From Clostridia bacterium (lineage in GTDB: Bacteria > Bacillota > Clostridia > Christensenellales > Aristaeellaceae), in the NCBI GenBank assembly GCA_017412715.1, contig JAFPWU010000007.1, positions 1 to 51,290 on the forward strand: 51,290 bases of DNA, read 5' to 3'. A program made the position numbers and the translations under genes. Shown piece by piece: positions 1-7,628 of the stretch. Under the pieces are notes generated by a model, which was not told the origin of the DNA, did no database searches, and saw only the letters and a program-made list of their open reading frames with translations. How positions within the stretch are numbered: position 1 is the stretch's first letter; the number at the start of each line of letters is the position of its first letter.

Positions 1-64
1 ATGCGACCCTGCAAGCGTGGCAATGAACCAAGCGTACAAGGCCAATGAATTGGAGGTTTGCATT

Positions 65-517
65 ATGAGTACTTATCTTCCTACCGTGTTTGGTGAAAAC
101 CTGTTTGACGTCTTTGATGACTTTGACCGTGACTTCTTCCGCGGCTTTGGGCGTCCGGAGCATGTGCTCTATGGCAAGAAGGCCAGCCGCCTGATGAAAA
201 CCGATGTGAAGGAAACAGATGAAGGCTATGAGGTGGATGTGGATCTGCCCGGCTTCAACAAGGATGAAATCAAACTGGATCTGAACAACGGTTACCTGAC
301 CATCTCCACCGAGAAGAGCTTGAACAAGGAGAACAAGGGGAAGATGCTTCGTCAGGAGCGTTATGTCGGCACCATGCAGCGTAGCTTTTATGTGGGTGAG
401 AGCATTACTGAAGACGACATAAAAGCCAAGTTCGAGAATGGTGTACTGAGCCTGATGATTCCTAAGAAGGAAGCCCCGAAAGTTCCTGAAAAGAAACAGA
501 TTTTGATTGAAGGATAA
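65..517 (+). CDS. Hsp20/alpha-crystallin small heat shock protein
   Basis: This is a 150-residue ATP-independent holdase chaperone of the cytoplasm that binds unfolding proteins. After a Phe/Asp-rich N-terminal arm (residues 1-45, with FDDFDRDFFRGF), an alpha-crystallin domain runs from about residue 50 to 140. It contains the family motif AKFENGVLSLMIPK near its end, and the tail carries an I-x-I type motif (ILI) used for oligomer assembly. The start at 65 is chosen because TTGGAGG lies 8 bases upstream; the frame remains open further upstream but without a ribosome site. Length and motif order are normal for the family. It is followed at once by its own terminator, so it appears monocistronic. 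Its promoter is outside the window. Confidence 0.93.
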   Translation: MSTYLPTVFGENLFDVFDDFDRDFFRGFGRPEHVLYGKKASRLMKTDVKETDEGYEVDVDLPGFNKDEIKLDLNNGYLTISTEKSLNKENKGKMLRQERYVGTMQRSFYVGESITEDDIKAKFENGVLSLMIPKKEAPKVPEKKQILIEG

Positions 518-527
518 ACACAAACGA

Positions 528-575
528 CAGGCCCGCAGTCTGGATCTTGCGACCCCGACTGCGGGCCTGTTTTTT
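528..575 (+). terminator. Intrinsic terminator after hsp20-like gene
   Basis: A perfect 13-bp stem (CAGGCCCGCAGTC at 528-540 with its complement at 557-569) is followed by six T. It begins 10 bases after the stop of the heat shock gene. Confidence 0.9.
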
Positions 576-630
576 GCTTTGGCTCAAGAATCAGCTTTTC
601 AAAGTCATATGGACGCTGAGGTTTCTGTCC

Positions 631-1002
631 TCATTCAGCCACTTCGTATCCCGCTTTTTCCAGTGCATCCATCGCCCGCGCGAAGTTTTCCGCCTTCACC
701 AGGATGTAGTCCGTATTGTAGGTGGACACGGCGAAGATGCCGATTCCGTTCTCAGCGAGGATCGCGGAGAGCTTTGACAGAATGCCGATGAGGGAGAAAT
801 CCAGCACGCCTTCAATGCGAAAGCCCCGCCAGCCATCCTCCCGTTCCGAGGTTCTTTCCGGCACATCCTCCGTCCGGCAGACCAGCGAAAGCTCCTCCTC
901 CGTCCGGCCGAGGAAGTAGAAATCTTTGGACAGGTCCACGGCGGAAATATCCTCAGGCTTGCACACGGTCAAATCCCAGGTCAGTTTTTTCAGCTTCAGC
1001 AT
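631..1002 (-). CDS. ACT-domain protein
   Basis: This 123-residue cytoplasmic protein resembles the short ACT_7/CASTOR-like group. The N-terminal half (about 1-60) is a divergent ACT-like fold, and the second half (about 61-123) is a clearer ACT domain with FSLIGILSKLSAILAENGIGIF followed by a YNTDYILV strand. ACT domains bind amino acids or other small effectors. No catalytic domain is attached, so this is probably a stand-alone sensor or regulator; the ligand cannot be read from the sequence. The gene converges on the small heat shock gene and is divergent from the liv operon. The upstream ribosome site GGGAAAA is mediocre, and a tiny better-initiated frame overlaps the start (see 996-1025). 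Confidence 0.8.
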   Translation of the reverse strand: MLKLKKLTWDLTVCKPEDISAVDLSKDFYFLGRTEEELSLVCRTEDVPERTSEREDGWRGFRIEGVLDFSLIGILSKLSAILAENGIGIFAVSTYNTDYILVKAENFARAMDALEKAGYEVAE

Positions 1003-1025
1003 CTTTTTTCCCGTCCGCTATACAT
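996..1025 (-). other. Nine-codon leader-like frame overlapping the ACT gene start
   Basis: On the minus strand GAGGAGG is followed after 7 bases by an ATG opening the frame MYSGREKRC, which stops inside the first codons of the ACT gene (ATGCTGA). The ACT gene itself has only a weak ribosome site, so reinitiation after this small frame could be how it is translated. This is read directly from sequence; function is inferred, and chance is possible. Confidence 0.25.
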
Positions 1026-1152
1026 CGTCCGACCTCCTCACGCTTTTCCGCCCCATTATAAACATAAGAGTTAACTCGAAGTCAAGCGGTTTCCCGCAGC
1101 CTTTCCGGGCGCCGCAGGAGCCTGCTTCTTCACAGGACCGATTTTTTGGCCT

Positions 1153-1198
1153 GGAGCTGTGAAGAAAAGGATTGAAAAATCCTGAGCTTCACAGCTCC
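1153..1198. promoter_or_regulatory. Near-perfect hairpin/palindrome between ACT gene and liv operon
   Basis: GGAGCTGTGAAG (1153-1164) is exactly complementary to 1187-1198, and inside it AGGATT (1168-1173) pairs with AATCCT (1178-1183). There is no T-tract on either side, so it does not look like a terminator. It lies about 25 bases upstream of the probable liv -35 element, so a palindromic operator is more likely than an RNA element of the liv mRNA. The rest of the 1003-1283 gap holds only promoter elements. Confidence 0.5.
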
Positions 1199-1221
1199 AT
1201 TGTCTTTCCTTTGCATTTTCA

Positions 1222-1250
1222 TTGCTTTTTGTTCTCTGAACCATTATACT
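1222..1250 (+). promoter_or_regulatory. Probable sigma-A promoter of the liv operon
   Basis: TTGCTT (1222-1227), a 17-base spacer and TATACT (1245-1250) give a good -10 and a poor -35, 55 bases before the livJ start. The weak -35 fits an activated promoter. Confidence 0.5.
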
Positions 1251-1304
1251 AACGAGACCGAAGAGAACCCATGAAATCAATATATGCAAGGGAGGAAAAC
1301 TAAG

Positions 1305-2468
1305 ATGAAGAAACTGCTTGCTCTGGTACTTGTGGTCCTGATGGTGGTCCCTGCTTTTGCGATGGCGGACAATACCATCCGCATCGGCGTCTTTGAGCCC
1401 TCCACCGGCGATAACGGTGCGGGCGGAAAGCAGGAGATTCTTGGCATCGAGTATGCCAACAGCCTGGCTCCCACCGTGACCATCGGCGGTCAGGAATACA
1501 CCGTGGAGCTGGTCATTGAGGATAACCAGTCCCTGACGGATAAGGCCGTCTCCGCCGCCCAGTCCCTGGTCAGCAAGGATGTGTCCGTGGTGCTCGGTTC
1601 CTACGGTTCCGGCGTTTCCATGGCCGGCGGCGACGTGTTTGCCGAGGCGGGCGTGCCGGCCATCGGCGTCAGCTGCACCAATCCCAACGTCACCCTGCTG
1701 TGCGATTATTACTGGCGCATCTGCTTCCTGGATCCCTTCCAGGGCACCGTCATGGCCAACTATGCCAAGGAGCTGGGCGCTACCAAGGCCTATGTGCTGA
1801 CCATGCTGGGCGAGGATTACGGCGTGGGCCTGGGCAAGTATTTTGTGGAAGCCTTCAAGGCGCTGGGCCTCGAAGTGGTGGAAGAGAACTTCACGGAAGG
1901 CACCAGCGACTTCGCGGCGTATATCAACAATGCGGTATCCAACGGCTGTGACGTCATGTTCGCCCCCTGCGCCACCACCTATGCGGCGCTGATCATCGAC
2001 CAGGCCGCCGCCCAGGGCATCAGCTTCCCGATTCTGGCGGGCGACACCTGGGAGAACTCCGCGATCCTGAACGCCGCCAAGGGCAAGGACATCAAGGTTT
2101 ACTGCTCCACCTTCTTCGATGAAAACGACGACGCGGCTGCGGCTGCCGATTTCGTTTCCGGCTTCAAGGCCTGGCTGAACGCCGACAGCAGCAAGCTGAC
2201 CAACAACGGCGGCAACGACATCGTCGCTGCGGTTTCCGCCCTCGGCTTCGACGCGTATAACGTGGCCCTGGCCGCCATCACCGCCGCCGACAGCGCGGAT
2301 CCCGCCGCCATCGCCGCAGCGCTGCCCGGCGTCACCTATGAAGGGGTCACCGGCGCCATCGCCTTTGATGATGTCGGCGACGCCAAAAAGGATATGGCTT
2401 ACATCAAGTTCGCCAATCCGGAAACCGGCGCCTTCGACTTTGTGAAGACCCAGAGCGTGGCCCAGTAA
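1305..2468 (+). CDS. livJ: Branched-chain amino-acid type ABC substrate-binding protein
   Basis: This extracytoplasmic binding protein (387 residues) belongs to the periplasmic-binding fold type I, LivJ/Peripla_BP_6 family. A signal peptide covers residues 1-22 (MKKLLALVLVVLMVVPAFA), with no lipobox Cys. The mature start, NTIRIGVFEPSTGDNGAGGKQEILGIEYA, is the usual first strand and loop. The middle keeps the YGSGVS and LGEDYGVGLGKYF segments characteristic of the family. The start at 1305 is chosen over an in-frame ATG at 1284 because GGGAGGAAAAC sits just before it. It is the first gene of livJHMGF and is separated from the permeases by a hairpin that would raise its relative expression. Leu/Ile/Val is the default substrate; amides or urea are also possible for this family. 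Confidence 0.9.
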   Translation: MKKLLALVLVVLMVVPAFAMADNTIRIGVFEPSTGDNGAGGKQEILGIEYANSLAPTVTIGGQEYTVELVIEDNQSLTDKAVSAAQSLVSKDVSVVLGSYGSGVSMAGGDVFAEAGVPAIGVSCTNPNVTLLCDYYWRICFLDPFQGTVMANYAKELGATKAYVLTMLGEDYGVGLGKYFVEAFKALGLEVVEENFTEGTSDFAAYINNAVSNGCDVMFAPCATTYAALIIDQAAAQGISFPILAGDTWENSAILNAAKGKDIKVYCSTFFDENDDAAAAADFVSGFKAWLNADSSKLTNNGGNDIVAAVSALGFDAYNVALAAITAADSADPAAIAAALPGVTYEGVTGAIAFDDVGDAKKDMAYIKFANPETGAFDFVKTQSVAQ

Positions 2469-2487
2469 TCATTCGGTAATTTCAGCG

Positions 2488-2517
2488 GGGGCTGCTGCTT
2501 CAGGCAGCAGCCCCTTT
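2488..2517 (+). terminator. Partial terminator/attenuator between livJ and livH
   Basis: GGGGCTGCTGC pairs with GCAGCAGCCCC (11 bp, 5-base loop), followed by only three T. The short T-run suggests partial read-through, leaving the binding-protein mRNA in excess or protecting its 3-prime end. Confidence 0.65.
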
Positions 2518-2561
2518 CCGTTCCTGATGCGTCCGCAAGCTTTCTCGAAAGGGGACTCCTC

Positions 2562-3440
2562 ATGTTTGACACGCTGCTTCCCTACCTGCTGGCGGGAATT
2601 TCCGTAGGCGGCCAGTATGCCATGATCGCGGTGGGATACACCCTGGTTTACGGCATCCTGCGCCTGATCAACTTCGCCCACGGGGACATCTTTACCGCCG
2701 CAGGTTTTTTCATGATTTATCTGACCGCCAGCCTTCCCATCGGCATTTCCATCCCCCTGGTCATCCTGCTGACGGTGGTCCTCGGCTTCGTTGTGGAGCG
2801 GGTGGCCTATAAGCCCCTGCGCTCCGCGCCGCGGATGTCCATCATGATTTCCGCCATCGGCGTCAGCTATCTGTTGCAGAACCTGATGTGGTATATCACC
2901 GGCGGTCTGGCCAAGCAGTATCCGGTGCTGCCCTTCCTGTCCCAGACCATCCGTCTCGGTTCCGCCGCCACGAAGCTGGTGACCATCGTCACCCCCCTGC
3001 TGACCATCGGCCTGGTGGTTGCGCTGGTCATGCTGATCAACCACACGAAAATCGGCATGGCGATGCGCGCGGTCTCCGTTGATTTTGAAACCAGCCAGCT
3101 GATGGGCATCAAAATCAACAGCGTCATCTCGGTCACCTTCATCATCGGCTCCGCCATGGCCGCCATCGGCTCCGTGCTGTATTTTACCAATTATACCGCG
3201 GTTACGCCGACCGTCGGCGCCATGCCCGGCCTGAAAGCCTTTGTGGCCGCGGTATTCGGCGGCATCGGCTCCATCCCCGGGGCGATGATCGGCGCGCTGA
3301 TCATCGGCATCTGCGAAAACCTGATCAAAGCGGCGGGGCTCACCGCCTTCTCGGATGCCTTCACCTTCGCGCTGCTGATCGTGGTGCTGCTGTTCCGGCC
3401 CACGGGCCTCTTCGGCGAGAAAAACACGGATAAGGTGTGA
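2562..3440 (+). CDS. livH: Branched-chain amino-acid ABC permease LivH
   Basis: This integral membrane permease (292 residues) belongs to the BPD_transp_2 family and forms half of the translocation channel. It has about eight hydrophobic segments. The N-terminal segment GGQYAMIAVGYTLVYGILRLINFAHGD is the LivH hallmark, and a central cytoplasmic loop carries AMRAVSVDFETSQLMGI, the EAA-like contact with the ATPases. GGIGSIPGAMIGALIIGICEN near the C-terminus is also typical. It starts 93 bases after livJ, with GGGGA upstream, and is followed almost immediately by livM. Length is normal. Confidence 0.92.
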   Translation: MFDTLLPYLLAGISVGGQYAMIAVGYTLVYGILRLINFAHGDIFTAAGFFMIYLTASLPIGISIPLVILLTVVLGFVVERVAYKPLRSAPRMSIMISAIGVSYLLQNLMWYITGGLAKQYPVLPFLSQTIRLGSAATKLVTIVTPLLTIGLVVALVMLINHTKIGMAMRAVSVDFETSQLMGIKINSVISVTFIIGSAMAAIGSVLYFTNYTAVTPTVGAMPGLKAFVAAVFGGIGSIPGAMIGALIIGICENLIKAAGLTAFSDAFTFALLIVVLLFRPTGLFGEKNTDKV

Positions 3441-3450
3441 GGTGAGAAAC

Positions 3451-4527
3451 ATGAAAAAAGGAAACATGCGGCTCATCATTTCCCTGCTGGTCGTCGCGGC
3501 GCTGTATGCGGGCGGCTGTCTGATCGAGCACACGGCCGGTTCGAAATCCATGGTGGTCACCGTGCTGCAGAAGGGTGCGGTTTATGCCCTGATCGCCGTC
3601 TCCATGAACCTGCTGAACGGCTTTACGGGGCTCTTCTCCCTGGGCCAGGCCGGGTTCATGCTCGTCGGCGCCTATACCTACGCGATTCTGACCATTCCCA
3701 TGGCCAAGCGCGCCGCCGTGTACCAGTATTATGACGGGGGCTGGATCCAGTTCACCGTCGGAGTGCTTCCCGCCCTGCTGGCGGCGGGGCTGGTGGCGGC
3801 CCTCTTCGCCGCGCTGATCGGCCTGCCGGTGCTGCGCCTGAAGGGGGATTATCTTGCCATTGCGACCCTGGGCTTCGCGGAAATCATCCGGGCCATCGTC
3901 CAATGGGATACCATCGGCCCCCTCACAAACGGCTCCAACCTGCTGAAAACCTATCCGACGCTGAAGACCGTCATGCCGGGCAACACGGTGCTTTTCACCT
4001 TCCTGGTCGTGGGGGTCTGCATCGGGCTGATCCTGCTCCTGATCAACTCCACCTACGGCCGGGCCTTCAAGGCCATCCGGGATGACGAGATCGCAGCGGA
4101 GGCCATGGGCATCAACCTCTTCCACCATAAGCAGATGGCCTTCGTGGTCAGCAGCTTCTTCGCCGGCATCGGCGGCGCGCTCCTGGCCATGTATCAGGGT
4201 TCGCTGCAGGCGAACAGCTTCAAAAGCGCCATGACCTATGAAATCCTGCTCATTGTGGTCATCGGAGGCCTGGGCTCCGTCAGCGGCAGCGTGCTGGCCT
4301 CGTTCCTGTTCATCGCGTGCAGCGAGTGGTGGCTCCGTTTTCTGGACGCGGAAACCACGCTGGGCGCCTTCAAGGTTCCGCTCCTGGCCCCCGGCTTCCG
4401 CATGGTGGTCTTCTCGGTGGTCATCATGGTGGTGGTGCTCTTCTTCCGCAAGGGCATCATGGGAACCCGTGAGCTCTGGGAGATCGGAAACCGCAGGCAG
4501 GCGAAGGGAGGTCGGAACGTCAAATGA
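3451..4527 (+). CDS. livM: Branched-chain amino-acid ABC permease LivM
   Basis: This is the second permease subunit (358 residues), BPD_transp_2 family. Hydrophobic segments fill the protein. The LivM motifs NLLNGFTGLFSLGQAGFMLVGAY (about 50-70) and LPVLRLKGDYLAIATLGFAEI (about 128-148) are present, as is the coupling loop GRAFKAIRDDEIAAEAMGI. The ATG at 3451 is preferred over an in-frame GTG at 3442 because AGGTGAG lies 5-6 bases ahead of it; either is possible. The 3-prime end overlaps livG by four bases (ATGA), indicating translational coupling. Confidence 0.92.
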   Translation: MKKGNMRLIISLLVVAALYAGGCLIEHTAGSKSMVVTVLQKGAVYALIAVSMNLLNGFTGLFSLGQAGFMLVGAYTYAILTIPMAKRAAVYQYYDGGWIQFTVGVLPALLAAGLVAALFAALIGLPVLRLKGDYLAIATLGFAEIIRAIVQWDTIGPLTNGSNLLKTYPTLKTVMPGNTVLFTFLVVGVCIGLILLLINSTYGRAFKAIRDDEIAAEAMGINLFHHKQMAFVVSSFFAGIGGALLAMYQGSLQANSFKSAMTYEILLIVVIGGLGSVSGSVLASFLFIACSEWWLRFLDAETTLGAFKVPLLAPGFRMVVFSVVIMVVVLFFRKGIMGTRELWEIGNRRQAKGGRNVK

Positions 4528-5387
4528 GTGAAAACCGCAATCAGAGCACGAACGTCCTGCGATTGAAGGATATCACGATGCAGTTCGGCGGGGTCGTGGC
4601 GATCAATAATCTCTCTCTGGAGGTCAACCAGGGGGAAATCGTAGCGCTCATCGGGCCCAACGGCGCCGGAAAGACGACGGCCTTCAACTGCATTACCGGC
4701 GTCTATCAGCCCACCAACGGGGAGGTGGATTTTCACGGCAGCCCCATCGCCGTCAATCATCCCCAGGGCAAAATGATCCGGCAATACGCCGGCATCAACG
4801 GCGACGCCTATAAGAACAGAAAGCCCGTGGCCTACACCCCGGATAAGATCACCCGAATGGGCATCGCCCGCACCTTTCAGAACATCCGCCTGTTCAAAAG
4901 CCAGACGGCCTTTGACAACGTCCTCATCGGGACCCACCTGCGCCGCTCCAGCAATATGTTTACCGCGGCTTTCCGTCTCAACGCGCGGGAGGAAAAGGCG
5001 AACCGGGAAAAGACGGCCCGCCTTCTGGAAATCGTGGGCCTCTCCGACGAGGCGAATGAGCTGGCCACTTCCCTGCCTTACGGCAAGCAGCGGCGGCTGG
5101 AAATCGCCCGGGCCCTGGCCACGGATCCGACCCTGCTCCTGCTGGATGAGCCGGCGGCGGGCATGAATCCCCAGGAAACGGATGAGCTGGGGGAATTCAT
5201 CGTGGATATCAAAAACAGGTTTCATCTCACGGTGTTTATGATTGAGCACCACATGAATCTGGTCATGGATATCTCGGACCGGATCTACGTCCTCGATTTC
5301 GGCCGGCAGATTGCCGAGGGCACGCCGGACGAGATCCAGAAAAATCCGGTCGTCATCGCGGCCTATCTGGGGGTGGATGAAGAATGA
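4524..5387 (+). CDS. livG: Branched-chain amino-acid ABC ATPase LivG
   Basis: This cytoplasmic ATP-binding subunit (287 residues) energises the LivHM channel. The Walker A motif GPNGAGKTT lies at residues 44-52. The LivG-type signature reads LPYGKQRRLEIARAL (in place of LSGGQ), followed by Walker B LLLLDEPAAGM and the H-loop EHHMNLV. The family-specific insert after Walker A and the C-terminal BCA_ABC_TP extension (FGRQIAEGTPDEIQKNPVVIAAYLG) are present. It overlaps livM and livF by four bases each. Confidence 0.94.
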   Translation: MSENRNQSTNVLRLKDITMQFGGVVAINNLSLEVNQGEIVALIGPNGAGKTTAFNCITGVYQPTNGEVDFHGSPIAVNHPQGKMIRQYAGINGDAYKNRKPVAYTPDKITRMGIARTFQNIRLFKSQTAFDNVLIGTHLRRSSNMFTAAFRLNAREEKANREKTARLLEIVGLSDEANELATSLPYGKQRRLEIARALATDPTLLLLDEPAAGMNPQETDELGEFIVDIKNRFHLTVFMIEHHMNLVMDISDRIYVLDFGRQIAEGTPDEIQKNPVVIAAYLGVDEE

Positions 5388-6106
5388 GCCTGCTGAAAGT
5401 AACGGATCTGGTGGTTTCCTATGGCGGCATCGAGGCGCTCAAGGGAATTTCCTTTGAGGTGGAACAGGGGCAGATCGTTACCCTGATCGGGGCCAACGGC
5501 GCCGGAAAGAGCACGACCCTCCGCACGATCTCCGGCCTCGTCAGTCCCCATGCGGGCCGCATCTATTTTGAAGGGCGGGACATCACCGATGTCAACACCC
5601 AGAAAATCGTGGAAATGGGCATCGCCATGGTTCCGGAAGGACGGCGGGTTTTCGCCAACCTGACGGTGCTGGAAAACCTGCGCATCGGCGCCTATCTTCG
5701 AAAGGACAAGACGGAGATTGAAGAGGATATCAACTATGTTTACAGCCTCTTTCCCCGGCTGAAGGAGCGCTCCTGGCAGCTGGCCGGCACGCTCTCCGGC
5801 GGGGAGCAGCAGATGCTGGCGGTAGGCCGCGCGGTCATGACCAGGCCGAAGCTCATCATGATGGATGAGCCTAGCCTGGGCCTCGCCCCGCTGGTGGTCC
5901 GGGATATCTTCAAAATCATCCTCACCCTGAAGTCCACGGGAATGACGGTGCTTCTGATCGAACAGAACGCCAACGCCGCCCTCCATGCCTGCGATTATGC
6001 CTACGTCATGGAAACCGGGCGCATCACCACCAGCGGCACCGGCGATGAGCTGCTGTCCAGCGAGGCCATTCAGGAAGCCTATCTGGGAAAGGCCAGCCGA
6101 AGCTGA
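5384..6106 (+). CDS. livF: Branched-chain amino-acid ABC ATPase LivF
   Basis: This second ATPase subunit (240 residues) pairs with LivG. Walker A GANGAGKST is at residues 36-44. The signature LSGGEQQMLAVGRA, Walker B LIMMDEPSLGLAP and H-loop EQNANAAL are all intact, and the C-terminus ends in the usual EAYLG. It is the last gene of the operon and is followed by a terminator at 6163-6199. Confidence 0.94.
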   Translation: MSLLKVTDLVVSYGGIEALKGISFEVEQGQIVTLIGANGAGKSTTLRTISGLVSPHAGRIYFEGRDITDVNTQKIVEMGIAMVPEGRRVFANLTVLENLRIGAYLRKDKTEIEEDINYVYSLFPRLKERSWQLAGTLSGGEQQMLAVGRAVMTRPKLIMMDEPSLGLAPLVVRDIFKIILTLKSTGMTVLLIEQNANAALHACDYAYVMETGRITTSGTGDELLSSEAIQEAYLGKASRS

Positions 6107-6162
6107 GCGTTGACTCCCGGGGGACGCGCATCCCTGATCCCGACCGTTTCCGGATCAGCCTC

Positions 6163-6199
6163 AAAAAAGGAACATGCATTTTCTGCACGTTCCTTTTTT
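6163..6199. terminator. Bidirectional intrinsic terminator
   Basis: A6-GGAACATGCA (6163-6178) pairs with TGCACGTTCC-T6 (6184-6199) apart from one A/C mismatch; because the stem is flanked by A and T runs it can stop transcription in both directions. It ends the liv operon from the left and the binding-protein/kinase operon from the right. Confidence 0.85.
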
Positions 6200-6200
6200 C

Positions 6201-6350
6201 GCGCGGTTCTCTTTCTTTCATCCGCGTCTTTGAATACTTTGACATTCCCGGCGAGGTCGGATACGCTCCCGGCGCCCTCACCCCGGCCCTGGCCGAAGGC
6301 CTTGCGGTCCTTCAGCACGCGGGGCCCGGGGTTGAGGATCATTCCCCCAG
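6201..6350 (+). pseudogene. Remnant of an ABC exporter gene (decayed partial copy of the 10444 gene)
   Basis: About 130 bases here align without gaps to 11450-11580 inside the ABC exporter gene. By eye roughly four in five bases match, including TTTGACATTCCC and CGCCCTCACCCCGGCCC. In the exporter this is the linker between the membrane domain and the ATPase (IFEYFDIPVEIENAPDALTPA). No start codon, membrane domain or Walker motifs remain, and the piece ends in the 3-prime end of the convergent binding-protein gene. It is therefore a dead fragment of a duplicated or recombined copy. Confidence 0.75.
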
Positions 6351-7628
6351 GGAGCCGTATCCGCTGACGACTTCGTCAATGGTGGCGGCGCCGGTTCCGA
6401 CCTGATACGCCGCGTTCCTCACCTGCACGAACAGGGCATCCGTAATCCCGATGGTTTCCGGGCTCAGCACCCGTTCCTCGGGCACCCGGCCGAAGGGTTC
6501 ATAGACCGCGCTGAAGGACAGATCCTTCGTCGGGGTAATCAGGCGCTTCACCAGGGCCATCTGATTCAGCTCACTCCGGGAAATCAGAAAGCGCATGAAC
6601 TCGTTGGTCATATCCAGGTTGTCACAGGTTTTGTTGACGGAGAATTCGATGGACGGGCTGTCGATAAACCAGCCTCCGTCCTCCGAAAGCGGAATGGGGG
6701 CGAAGGTATAGGTGAAGGGATTCCGGGAGAAGGCCTCGGACTGGGTTTCCCGTTTTTCCGTTCCGGATACGGTATCCGCCATGCAGATCATCATGGGAAC
6801 ATCGCCTTCGAAGAAGCGGAGAATCACCTGGGTATAGTTGTCACCGATCTCGCCGCATTTCTCCATGTTGATATAGCCGCTGCCGATCAGCTGCATCATC
6901 GCCTCCAGGCTCGGGCGCATATACTCCCCGGCGGCGGGATCCATCGCGTTGGCGGCCTGAAGCGCCTCGGGATTCTCCGCCAGGGCCGCCACGACCTCCG
7001 GATACGCCAGGATGCTCATCAGGCAGCTGGAGGGGCCCGCGGTGTAGCCCATCATCGGGCTGGAATAGCCCCTGCTCAGGAACGCCTCGCAGACCTCCAG
7101 CAGTTCAGTCCAGGTGGCGGGAACCTGCAGCCCTTCCTTTGCAAACAGGTCGTCGTTCACCAGCATCCCGTAGTTCCTGGCGAAGACCGGCACCGTCCGC
7201 AGCTGCCCGTCCTCACCGTATCTCAGCAGGTTGGGGCGGATGCATTCCAGATCCAGGCCCAGCCCGGGATCGGAGAGATCCTCCATATGTTCGAAGGCCG
7301 TGCGATAGCTTTCATTGCCGTACATCCAGGGGAAGGAGAAGAAGATATTCGGGGCGTTTTTGCTCTCCAGCACCGTTCCCAGCAGGTTGTTATAGTCATC
7401 CGGCTTCACATAGGTCAGTTCGACATGGGGATAAATCTCATTGAAGCTTTCAAATTCCGCTTCCAGCGCCTCAAAGTTGGAATAGGTGCCAATCACGGTG
7501 ATTTCACATTCGGTGTCGGGATCCAGCCTCGGCTGGAACGCTCCGGCTTCCGCCCGCGCCGGGGAAGCGCAGGCCGCCGAAAGGACGGCGAGCAGGGCGC
7601 TCAGGATGACGCAAAGCATTTTCTTCAT
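6339..7628 (-). CDS. Extracellular solute-binding protein family 1 (lipoprotein)
   Basis: This 429-residue binding protein belongs to the sugar-type (SBP_bac_1) family. The N-terminus [20 protein letters not shown] is a lipoprotein-like signal with the probable lipidated Cys at residue 20, so it should be tethered outside the membrane. The mature part begins with [28 protein letters not shown], the usual first strand and helix, and keeps the hinge region ending in [12 protein letters not shown]. The start at 7628 has GGAGGAAAAGTC before it and overlaps the kinase stop by four bases (ATGA). No permease or ATPase gene for a sugar importer is adjacent. The coupling to a sensor kinase suggests a ligand-presenting role in sensing rather than import. 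That role is inferred. Confidence 0.85.
   Translation of the reverse strand: MKKMLCVILSALLAVLSAACASPARAEAGAFQPRLDPDTECEITVIGTYSNFEALEAEFESFNEIYPHVELTYVKPDDYNNLLGTVLESKNAPNIFFSFPWMYGNESYRTAFEHMEDLSDPGLGLDLECIRPNLLRYGEDGQLRTVPVFARNYGMLVNDDLFAKEGLQVPATWTELLEVCEAFLSRGYSSPMMGYTAGPSSCLMSILAYPEVVAALAENPEALQAANAMDPAAGEYMRPSLEAMMQLIGSGYINMEKCGEIGDNYTQVILRFFEGDVPMMICMADTVSGTEKRETQSEAFSRNPFTYTFAPIPLSEDGGWFIDSPSIEFSVNKTCDNLDMTNEFMRFLISRSELNQMALVKRLITPTKDLSFSAVYEPFGRVPEERVLSPETIGITDALFVQVRNAAYQVGTGAATIDEVVSGYGSLGE

Noticed and set aside
2469-3560. A leftward open frame opposite livH
   Set aside because: livH has clear family motifs; the opposite frame is Asp/Gly/His-rich with no start site.
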